Assembly (NCBI GenBank): GCA_947374505.1
Contig: CANCCE010000074.1
Span: forward strand, 1 to 12,209
DNA from: Comamonadaceae bacterium
Lineage (GTDB): Bacteria > Pseudomonadota > Gammaproteobacteria > Burkholderiales > Burkholderiaceae_C
Direction: 5' to 3'
Length of the DNA stretch: 12,209 nucleotides
Part shown: positions 6,451 through 12,209 of the stretch, in pieces
Position numbering within the stretch: the stretch's first letter is position 1
Layout of the letters: each line of letters opens with the position of its first letter
Notes under the pieces: generated by a model
What the model was told of the DNA's origin: nothing
The model's database searches: none
The model's input: the letters and a program-made list of their open reading frames with translations, nothing else
Translations under genes and position numbers: made by a program

Positions 6451-7156
6451 GACATTACTGTTATCAGCAAGCCTTGTCTTGAGTGCGGTGTCTGCCTTCG
6501 CCGCTGACCCGAAAAAACCTGACTGTGCGCCTTTTGCGCTTCCGGACATGAAGCTCACTTGGGTCGCGCCAGATATTGTGCACAACGGCACGCCGTTGCA
6601 AGTCCGTAACTTTGACAGTTCGGACACCGTGCAGACCGTTTTGGCACGCTACCGGCGCGAATGGAAAGCGTCGGCGCAAAACCCGCAAGACGCGATCGAA
6701 TACCCGATCAAAGACTATCAGGTGATTGCCAAGATGATGGGCCTTTGCTTTTACACCGTTCAGGTCAAGAAGAGCACCACCACCAGCGGCTCAACCGGCG
6801 TGCTGGCGGTGAGCCAAGTTCAGCCTAGCCAACAGGCCCCTGTTCTGGGGAAAGATTTCCCGATGATGTCGGGTAGTCAGGTGGCCGCAGACATGAAGCA
6901 CCGCGACCCCGGCAAAGAAGCTCGCACGATCGTGCTGATGAACCAGTTCTCAACCAACGCCAACGCCGACTTTTACCGCCGGGTCTTGGGTAACGACGGC
7001 TGGACCGTCTTGAGCCACCACCTGATTCCCAACAAAGGGGGCAATGGCAACAGCCAAACCATCACCTTCAGGCGCGGCTTCAATGAAACCAGCATGGTCA
7101 TTGCACGCACACAAGGCGGTAGCAGCGTGCTGGCCAACCTGGTTGACAAACCCTGA
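6440..7156 (+). CDS. Unrecognised secreted protein of the tad locus
   Basis: I do not recognise this 238-aa protein. It has a clear signal peptide: MLFK, a hydrophobic core, and A-F-A followed by A-D-P, giving likely cleavage after residue 21. No lipobox cysteine and no later membrane helix are seen, so the product is probably periplasmic or passes through the pilus channel. Two cysteines (C29, C103) could form a disulfide. The protein may hold two related halves: VRNFDSSDTVQTVLARYRREW (residues 55-75, 21 aa described by its F-S, YRR and W positions F58, Y71, W75) and a later segment with NQFS (168-171), FYRR (178-181) and GW (187-188). Each is followed by strand-like segments and a Gly/Ser turn. 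The ATG overlaps the TadE-like stop by 11 bases, which ties it to the pilus operon. A minor accessory or assembly role is inference. Confidence 0.78.
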   Translation: MLFKTLLLSASLVLSAVSAFAADPKKPDCAPFALPDMKLTWVAPDIVHNGTPLQVRNFDSSDTVQTVLARYRREWKASAQNPQDAIEYPIKDYQVIAKMMGLCFYTVQVKKSTTTSGSTGVLAVSQVQPSQQAPVLGKDFPMMSGSQVAADMKHRDPGKEARTIVLMNQFSTNANADFYRRVLGNDGWTVLSHHLIPNKGGNGNSQTITFRRGFNETSMVIARTQGGSSVLANLVDKP

Positions 7157-7178
7157 GCTGATAGGAATGAACACACCC

Positions 7179-7382
7179 ATGAATAAGCGTTTTAAGTATC
7201 TGCGACAACGCGGCCAGGCCAGCGTTGAGTACTCGATTGTCAGTATCTTCGCAGTCATTGCATTGCTGATTCCAGACGAGAACGGTCAATTGGTCCTGGT
7301 GACTTTGGCAGAAGTCTTAAAAAGAAACTACACCGCTTTTGTTTATGCCATTTCTTACTCCAGCAACTTTACTTTTTTTTAA
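7179..7382 (+). CDS. Small Flp-like prepilin / pseudopilin
   Basis: This 67-aa product has a 12-residue basic leader (MNKRFKYLRQRG), then QASVEY, then a hydrophobic helix (SIVSIFAVIALLI). Cleavage after glycine 12 would leave Glu at +5 and Tyr at +6, exactly the Flp pattern, and the leader length equals that of the major pilin. I use ATG 7179, with AGGA at 7163-7166; an in-frame ATG at 7167 would add four residues but would overlap that site. The helix is broken by P-D-E-N-G-Q (residues 27-32 approximately), followed by a short tail rich in aromatic residues and ending in FTFF. It cannot be a normal full-length Flp and is more likely a minor subunit or an initiation/adaptor pilin. It lies between the secreted protein and cpaB. 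Confidence 0.75.
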   Translation: MNKRFKYLRQRGQASVEYSIVSIFAVIALLIPDENGQLVLVTLAEVLKRNYTAFVYAISYSSNFTFF

Positions 7383-7393
7383 AGGTAAGACCC

Positions 7394-7477
7394 ATGAATA
7401 ACTTGTCCGGGTTCGTTGCCAACAGTCTTTTTTATTTTTGCTCACCCTTGGAAAGAGAGCTTTTTCATCATGCGTAA
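7394..7477 (+). CDS. Possible 27-aa leader peptide upstream of cpaB
   Basis: An ATG at 7394 has AAGG at 7382-7385 and AAGA at 7387-7390 upstream and opens a 27-codon frame ending at TAA 7475-7477. The stop lies eight bases inside the cpaB start (ATG 7470), the arrangement of translational coupling. The peptide starts MNNLSGFVANSLFYF and has no recognised family. It could be a leader that controls cpaB translation, the remnant of a lost gene such as a prepilin peptidase, or chance. The ribosome-site match is as good as that of cpaB. Confidence 0.3.
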   Translation: MNNLSGFVANSLFYFCSPLERELFHHA

Positions 7478-8474
7478 ATTAATTCATATATTCACGAACA
7501 TCAACAAGATGTGGTGGCTGGTACTGCTTGCATTTGGACTGGCCATTGCCGCGACCCTGGTCATCAAGTCCTACCTGAAGGACCGTGAGCAGGCCATTCA
7601 AACAGCGGCCGAACAAAGTGTCAAAGGCGGGCCCACGGTAGAGGTCATTGCGGCAAAGGTGAACATCGGCCGCGGTGGAATTCTGGATGGCGGAAGCCTT
7701 GTCAAGCGTGAAATTGCCGCTGACTTGTTCAACGATGACATGCTGACGCTGGGAAACTTCGCCCAGGTCGATGGCTCAAAAGCAGCGCGCTCGATCAAGG
7801 CGGGCTCACCCTTGCGTATCGATGACGTCATGGAGAAGCCCAAAGGCTTCGCTGAGACGCTGGAGCCCGGAACGCGCGCTATCACGATTGAGGTTGACGA
7901 AATCAACTCGATGGCGCAGATGGTCAAGCCCGGCAACATGGTTGACCTGATGTTGATCGTGCCTGACGCCGACGATCGAGATGGCGGTTTCAGGGCCGTG
8001 CTGGTGTTGCAACAAGTCAAGGTGCTGGCAACAGGTCAAAGAGTCGAAACCAGGGCCTCGCAGAGTGACGATAACCAAGGCGGACCTGGAGGCAAACAAA
8101 ATACATACTCGAATTTCACGTTTGAAGTCACACCCCAAAATGCAGCCCGCATTGCACTGGCACAGCAGGTCGGAAAAATCCGTGCTGTTTTGCGCGGCAA
8201 CAATGATGTGTCTACGGCCTCATTGAATGACATCGACTCCAAGACCATGCTGAAGATTGGCAAAAAAGCTGTCGATGCGGTGGTCGTCCCCAAAAAGGTC
8301 GAATACATCATTGGCGGCAGTGGCGTCGCCAACACAGACCGTCAATCACCGGCCATTCTGCCAAGTAATGGTCAGCTGCAAAACCCGGTCGATGCCATGC
8401 GTGCGGCTTTTCCACCTGAAATATCAAGATTAATGTCACCGTCGACTAATCGCGCCAATGCCCAGTCGCGTTGA
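7470..8474 (+). CDS. cpaB: Flp pilus assembly protein CpaB / RcpC
   Basis: This 334-aa protein has one N-terminal membrane helix (about residues 14-32), then a SAF-type domain (about 56-121, with VEVIAAKVNIGRG and RSIKAGSPLRIDDV) and the CpaB/RcpC domain (about 128-245, with L-E-P-G-T-R-A-I-T-I-E-V-D and V-K-P-G-N-M-V-D-L-M-L-I). The order and motifs are those of CpaB, a periplasmic protein that stabilises or gates the secretin channel of the Tad pilus. A Gly/Asp/Gln-rich loop (about 198-212) and a Pro/Ser/Asn-rich tail after 290 are likely disordered. I take ATG 7470 as the start, since it places the membrane helix near the N-terminus; GAAAGAGAG at 7451-7459 is the nearest ribosome-site-like stretch. 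The frame extends back to a TTG at 7416, which has poorer context. It precedes the secretin gene, as usual. Confidence 0.93.
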   Translation: MRKLIHIFTNINKMWWLVLLAFGLAIAATLVIKSYLKDREQAIQTAAEQSVKGGPTVEVIAAKVNIGRGGILDGGSLVKREIAADLFNDDMLTLGNFAQVDGSKAARSIKAGSPLRIDDVMEKPKGFAETLEPGTRAITIEVDEINSMAQMVKPGNMVDLMLIVPDADDRDGGFRAVLVLQQVKVLATGQRVETRASQSDDNQGGPGGKQNTYSNFTFEVTPQNAARIALAQQVGKIRAVLRGNNDVSTASLNDIDSKTMLKIGKKAVDAVVVPKKVEYIIGGSGVANTDRQSPAILPSNGQLQNPVDAMRAAFPPEISRLMSPSTNRANAQSR

Positions 8475-8506
8475 TAAGCCATTTATTTACATTAGGACGC
8501 CAAGCC

Positions 8507-9811
8507 ATGCTATTAAGAATTTCCTTCTTTCTTTCCTTGCTGTTCGGACTGGCTTGCACACTGCCGGCCGCCGCAGCAGATGCAACACCACCACTGAATC
8601 TAGTGCTTGGTCAGGTCAAAATAATTCCACTGGCTGTGACTGTCAAGATCAATCGGGTCGCCATCGGTGACGGGAAAATTATCTCCACCAATGTGGTTGA
8701 TAACTCAGTCATCGTCATACCCGAAAAGGTTGGAAAAACCGACCTGAAGCTTTGGACAGATACAGGAGATCTGATGAGCTACACAGTCAGTGTGCTGGCG
8801 GTTGACCTGGATGTCACGGTTAAAAACCTGACCGAGATGCTGAGCAGCATCCCCACCGTCAAAGTAGAACGTGCCGGAGATCTTATTTTGTTAACAGGCA
8901 CGGCCAACAAACAGAACATGCCACGGATTGATGCCATTGCTAAATTGTTTCCACCCACCCACAACGTTGTACGAGAAGAAGAGGTCACCATGCGGCGTAT
9001 GGTGTCTTTTAAAGTTCAAATTGTAGAAATGAAGAAGTCGCTGGTCGAGAATATTGGGATTGCTTGGGACAAAGCTATAGCGGGGCCCAGCGGATCAATG
9101 ATTGCAAACTGGAGCACGAACAATCAATACCGATATATTTCGCAGGGTGCTCCAATAGATGCCGATAAGTTACCCATCGGTGGGACCGGCTGGCGACCAT
9201 TCATTGGACTGACAACGTCCATCAACTCCATGATCAACCTGAGCGTCAACAATGGCGACGCATATGTCATGGCAACACCAGAATTGAGTGCTCGCAGCGG
9301 CGGCAAGGCTGAATTTTTGGCAGGTGGACAAGTTCCTATCGTGATGCCAGCCACTGCGGGGGCACCACCCTCAGTGACATTCAAGGACTACGGCATCACG
9401 CTCAAAATTGAGCCTGTAGCCGACGAAAACAACAACATCTCGACAGTCATCAAAACAGAAATGAGCAGCATTGACAACTCTGTTTCAGTTAACGGGAACC
9501 CAGGCTTCTTAACTCGTAAAACTGACACAGAGTTCAATGTTCAATCTGGACAAACCATTGTTTTGTCAGGCTTGGTCAATACCGATATTCAAAAAGATAT
9601 CTCAAAAGTTCCCGGCATTGGGGATCTGCCCATTCTTGGGACACTGTTTCGGTCGAATAACTTTCGCACCGGACGCACTGACATGGTGATTTTTGTCACC
9701 CCGACAGTCATTGACCCAGCCGCCAACATGAATGATGAGCGCTTGAAGAAAGCCAAAGACATTGAAGAAAAATTCAATTCTTTATCCAGCGCCCAAGGCA
9801 TCCTTAAATAA
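8507..9811 (+). CDS. cpaC: Flp pilus secretin CpaC / RcpA
   Basis: This 434-aa protein is the outer-membrane secretin of the Tad pilus. A signal peptide (about residues 1-23, ending in a run of alanines) is followed by the pilus-type N-terminal domain (about 29-98), a BON-like segment (about 101-150, with V-K-V-E-R-A-G-D-L-I-L-L-T-G-T), and the secretin core (about 160-404). The secretin signature VPGIGDLPILGTLFRS is at 368-383, and the terminal strand MVIFVTPTVID at 393-403. ATG 8507 has AGGA at 8494-8497, nine bases upstream; the frame runs back to a TTG at 8471 that overlaps cpaB but would spoil the signal peptide. Secretins multimerise into a gated ring through which the pilus leaves the cell. 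The short charged tail after residue 404 is usual for this family. A hairpin lies at its stop codon. Confidence 0.95.
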   Translation: MLLRISFFLSLLFGLACTLPAAAADATPPLNLVLGQVKIIPLAVTVKINRVAIGDGKIISTNVVDNSVIVIPEKVGKTDLKLWTDTGDLMSYTVSVLAVDLDVTVKNLTEMLSSIPTVKVERAGDLILLTGTANKQNMPRIDAIAKLFPPTHNVVREEEVTMRRMVSFKVQIVEMKKSLVENIGIAWDKAIAGPSGSMIANWSTNNQYRYISQGAPIDADKLPIGGTGWRPFIGLTTSINSMINLSVNNGDAYVMATPELSARSGGKAEFLAGGQVPIVMPATAGAPPSVTFKDYGITLKIEPVADENNNISTVIKTEMSSIDNSVSVNGNPGFLTRKTDTEFNVQSGQTIVLSGLVNTDIQKDISKVPGIGDLPILGTLFRSNNFRTGRTDMVIFVTPTVIDPAANMNDERLKKAKDIEEKFNSLSSAQGILK

Positions 9812-9828
9812 TTTTTTAAGGGTGTTTT
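9797..9828 (+). terminator. Hairpin with U-tract at the cpaC-cpaF junction, possible attenuator
   Basis: CCTTAAA (9802-9808) and TTTAAGG (9815-9821) pair perfectly around a six-base loop. In RNA the stem continues outward through U-G, A-U, C-G and G-U pairs to about 9797-9826. TTTT follows at 9825-9828, so the outer G-U pairs compete with the U-tract. The stem contains the cpaC stop (TAA 9809-9811) in its loop and the AAGGG at 9818-9822 that could serve a TTG start at 9830. It may reduce transcription into cpaF or mask that site. Complete termination is unlikely, because cpaF has no other visible promoter. Confidence 0.4.
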
Positions 9829-9844
9829 ATTGACAAGGAAATGT

Positions 9845-11524
9845 ATGTTCAGTGTTGAATACAAGTCGGCAAAGAGTGTGCCCACGCGGATTAACTGCGA
9901 GATTGACAGTTGCACCATCGGCAAAGGGGACGACAACCTGATAGTGCTGCGGGGTTGGACTGTGGGTAAACGTCACGCAACGATTCACCGTCGCTCAGAT
10001 GGTTTTTTTGTCGAAGACCATGGCGCCATGGGCGCCACGGAAGTCAACGGCAAGGTCATCAACAAAGAGTACGGTCCGCTGCAAGGTGAAGACGTGATCA
10101 AGATTGGCGACAACTATGTGACCGTAGTCATTCAAGTTGAGCCTGTCAGCGCGCCGGTTGTATCAACTGCCCAGCCTTTGACTGTGCCTGTCCCCATGGC
10201 TGCGGAAACGCTAGCGCCAGCGCCGACTGCCGCCAACAATGACTTGACCGAACGAATGAACATCGAGCGCCGAAAGCTACACGACAAGTTGATCAGCCAG
10301 ATGGATTTGCGCCGGCTCGACGTCAGGAGCATGGGTGAAGACGAATTGCGTTTGAGCACGCAATCGATGATTGCCGACATTTTGGCCAACGACAACGCCT
10401 TGCCCGCAGGCATTGATGGTCAACGGCTGGCCAAGGAGTTACTGAACGAAGTGATTGGCTTGGGGCCACTAGAAGACTTGTTGGCTGACCCCAGCATCAG
10501 CGAGATCATGGTCAACCGCTTTGATGAAATTTACGTTGAACGCAAAGGCAAGCTGACCAAAGTAGACATTGCCTTCAGCACGGACCAAGCCGTGTTGGGA
10601 GCAATAGAGCGTATCGTCGCACCCATCGGACGACGCATTGACGAGAGCTCACCGATGGTAGACGCCCGCCTCAAAGACGGCTCACGCGTGAACGCGGTGA
10701 TACCGCCGCTGGCACTCAAGGGCTGCAACATCACGATCCGTAAATTTTCAAAGTCGAAACTGGTCGACACGGACATGATCAACTACGGCTCGGTGACCAA
10801 AGACATGATGCGTTTTTTGGAGATTGCGGTAGAGCAAGCTGCCAACATCGTGATCTCCGGTGGTACCGGCTCGGGCAAGACAACCTTGCTCAACGTGATG
10901 TCGAATTACATTCCAGAAGATGAGCGCATCGTCACCGTAGAAGATGCCGCTGAGCTACAGCTGGCCAAACCACACTTGATCTCACTTGAGTCACGGCCAC
11001 CGAATTCTGAAGGCAAGGGTGCCATCACGATTCGTGATTTGGTCAAAAACTGCCTGCGAATGCGACCCGACCGGATTGTGGTCGGCGAGTGTCGTGGCGG
11101 CGAAGCGCTGGACATGTTGCAGGCCATGAACACAGGCCACGATGGCTCCATGACCACCGCCCACGCCAATACACCGCGGGACTGTATCGCCCGGCTTGAA
11201 GTGATGACCCTGATGTCTGGCCTTGAGTTGCCCTTGCGCGCGATCCGCGAGCAGATTGCCTCTGCGGTACACATGATTGTTCAGCAAAGCCGATTTCCAG
11301 ATGGCAGCCGAAAGATCACGCACATCACCGAGGTCACGGGCATGGAGGGCGATATCGTGCAGTTGCAAGACATCTTTTTGTTCAAGCAGGATGGCTACGA
11401 CGAGAACGGCAAGATCAAAGGCAAGTTCATCGCCACTGGCAACATCCCCGACTTCTGCCAGGACTTGGCCCGACGCGGTATCCCGGTTGACCTGTCGATC
11501 TTCCAACCACCGAAGAGTTTGTGA
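9845..11524 (+). CDS. cpaF: FHA domain-fused Flp pilus ATPase CpaF / TadA
   Basis: This 559-aa protein joins an N-terminal forkhead-associated (FHA) domain (about residues 2-98) to a type II/IV secretion ATPase through a Pro/Ala/Val-rich linker (99-133). The motor motifs are complete: Walker A GGTGSGKTT (339-347), Asp box VEDAAELQL (365-373), Walker B RIVVGE (410-415) and His box TTAHAN (437-442). It hydrolyses ATP at the inner membrane to drive Flp polymerisation through TadB/TadC. In the FHA part, the usual Gly-Arg is G26-K27, the usual Ser before x-x-His is G41, and H44 and N68-G69 are kept, so phosphothreonine binding may be weakened or changed. ATG 9845 has AAGGA at 9835-9839. A TTG at 9830, preceded by AAGGG at 9818-9822, would add five residues. 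The stop overlaps tadB by one base. Confidence 0.94.
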   Translation: MFSVEYKSAKSVPTRINCEIDSCTIGKGDDNLIVLRGWTVGKRHATIHRRSDGFFVEDHGAMGATEVNGKVINKEYGPLQGEDVIKIGDNYVTVVIQVEPVSAPVVSTAQPLTVPVPMAAETLAPAPTAANNDLTERMNIERRKLHDKLISQMDLRRLDVRSMGEDELRLSTQSMIADILANDNALPAGIDGQRLAKELLNEVIGLGPLEDLLADPSISEIMVNRFDEIYVERKGKLTKVDIAFSTDQAVLGAIERIVAPIGRRIDESSPMVDARLKDGSRVNAVIPPLALKGCNITIRKFSKSKLVDTDMINYGSVTKDMMRFLEIAVEQAANIVISGGTGSGKTTLLNVMSNYIPEDERIVTVEDAAELQLAKPHLISLESRPPNSEGKGAITIRDLVKNCLRMRPDRIVVGECRGGEALDMLQAMNTGHDGSMTTAHANTPRDCIARLEVMTLMSGLELPLRAIREQIASAVHMIVQQSRFPDGSRKITHITEVTGMEGDIVQLQDIFLFKQDGYDENGKIKGKFIATGNIPDFCQDLARRGIPVDLSIFQPPKSL

Positions 11525-12209
11525 TGTCTGGACTACCCCTCATCCTCGGCCTCGTACTGGCTACGGCCACCGCGATAGGGTTCATTATTTTGCTGCTGCT
11601 CAAGTCAGGGGTGTCCAACCGGCAAGAGCATTTCGAGAAAAAGGCCAAGTCCGAACTGGCCGACATGTTCATTTTCACCGACTCCAAAACCCTGTTTTAC
11701 TACAGCGCGGCCGCCTTTGTGATGACGCCAATTTTGGTGTATGTGATGTTTGGCAACCCCGTGCTGGCAATAGCCTCAGGCATAGGCGTTGCATTTGCAC
11801 CGAGTTTCTTGATCAAACGGACAAAAAGAAAACGTGTTGAAAAGTTCGAAAAGCAGCTGCCCGACGCCTTGCTCATGGTTTCGGGGGGGATGCGCGCGGG
11901 TGCCAGTTTGTCGGTGGCGCTGGAGTCTATGGTGAAGGAGCAACAACCACCCCTGGCACAGGAGTTCGACCTGATGCTGCGGGAACAGCGACTCGGCGTG
12001 GACTTTGACACAGCGCTGTCCAACATGGAAAAGCGCATGCCGCTACCTGACTTTATTTTACTGGTGGCGGCCATGCGAATCACACGCGAAGTGGGCGGCA
12101 ATTTTGCAGAGATTCTCGAATCGCTGGCGCACACATTGCGTCGCAAGCATGACATGGAAGGGAAGATCAAAGCGCTGACAGCGCAGGGCAAATTACAAGG
12201 CATCGTGAT
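11524..12209 (+). CDS. tadB: Flp pilus inner-membrane protein TadB, N-terminal part
   Basis: The frame opens at ATG 11524, which shares its A with the TGA of cpaF (TGATG), and stays open through the right edge, giving 228 residues of an incomplete protein. It starts with a membrane helix (about 4-26), has a pair of hydrophobic segments around residues 59-95, then a basic stretch and the type II secretion F domain: QLPDALLMVSGGMRAG, then G-A-S-L-S-V-A-L-E-S-M, and later A-A-M-R-I-T-R-E-V-G-G-N-F-A-E-I-L-E-S-L. This is the TadB/CpaG family of inner-membrane platform proteins that work with TadC and the CpaF motor. Its position straight after cpaF is the standard order. The C-terminal membrane helices and the expected tadC and tadD lie beyond the window. 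Confidence 0.92.
   Translation, partial: MSGLPLILGLVLATATAIGFIILLLLKSGVSNRQEHFEKKAKSELADMFIFTDSKTLFYYSAAAFVMTPILVYVMFGNPVLAIASGIGVAFAPSFLIKRTKRKRVEKFEKQLPDALLMVSGGMRAGASLSVALESMVKEQQPPLAQEFDLMLREQRLGVDFDTALSNMEKRMPLPDFILLVAAMRITREVGGNFAEILESLAHTLRRKHDMEGKIKALTAQGKLQGIV

Noticed and set aside
7416..7469. Upstream TTG start for CpaB
   Set aside because: It would put a poorly conserved-looking stretch before the membrane helix and has no ribosome site; ATG 7470 fits the family better.
8471..8506. Upstream TTG start for the secretin
   Set aside because: It would add 12 residues before the signal peptide, and ATG 8507 has a well-spaced AGGA.
10991..11506. Long minus-strand reading frame opposite cpaF
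   Set aside because: It mirrors the codon pattern of the strongly conserved ATPase on the other strand and shows no protein family features.
11700..12203. Minus-strand reading frame of 167 codons at the right edge
   Set aside because: It lies opposite tadB, whose frame shows clear T2SSF-domain motifs; the minus frame is Ser/Arg-rich, as expected for a shadow.
1..12209. CRISPR array, tRNA, rRNA, insertion sequence or integrase
   Set aside because: I saw no regularly spaced repeats, no tRNA-like cloverleaf, and no transposase or integrase motifs in any reading frame.

Overview
The window looks like chromosomal DNA from a betaproteobacterium, probably Burkholderiales and possibly close to Comamonadaceae. 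I infer this from the codon usage of most genes, from the Tad pilus gene set and from an FHA-fused pilus ATPase; I could not run a database search. The dominant content is most of a tad/cpa (Flp, type IVb) pilus locus, all on the + strand from about 2.9 kb to the right edge.

Left region (1-1320): the last 63 codons of a DUF58-family protein overlap the start of a BatA-like von Willebrand factor A (VWA) membrane protein with an intact MIDAS motif. This is the tail of a MoxR/DUF58/VWA type operon. A stem-loop with a short T-run straddles the VWA stop codon.

Middle region (1317-2890): a convergent gene on the - strand encodes an HD-type phosphohydrolase. Its metal-site motifs resemble those of class I (eukaryote-type) cyclic nucleotide phosphodiesterases. 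An AT-rich stretch follows, holding a DUF805 membrane protein and several inverted or direct repeats. Its base composition contrasts sharply with both flanks.

Right region (2891-12209): the order is Flp major pilin, TadG-like protein (609 aa), TadE-like pseudopilin with a large cysteine-bearing, coiled-coil-like tail, an unrecognised secreted protein, a 67-aa pilin-like protein, CpaB/RcpC, the CpaC/RcpA secretin, a CpaF/TadA ATPase with an N-terminal FHA domain, and TadB (cut by the window edge). Spacings are short or overlapping, so much of this is probably one transcript. The pilins form the filament, CpaB and CpaC form the periplasmic and outer-membrane channel, and CpaF with TadB form the inner-membrane motor. 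The prepilin peptidase (TadV/CpaA), TadZ/CpaE, TadC and TadD are not in the window. CpaE, often found between cpaC and cpaF, is absent from that position.

The points most worth a second look are the PDE-like HD enzyme, the FHA-ATPase fusion with atypical phosphopeptide-binding residues, the unknown secreted protein that may contain two related halves, the small ORF coupled to cpaB, and a hairpin at the cpaC/cpaF junction. I do not see a clearly new multi-gene system.
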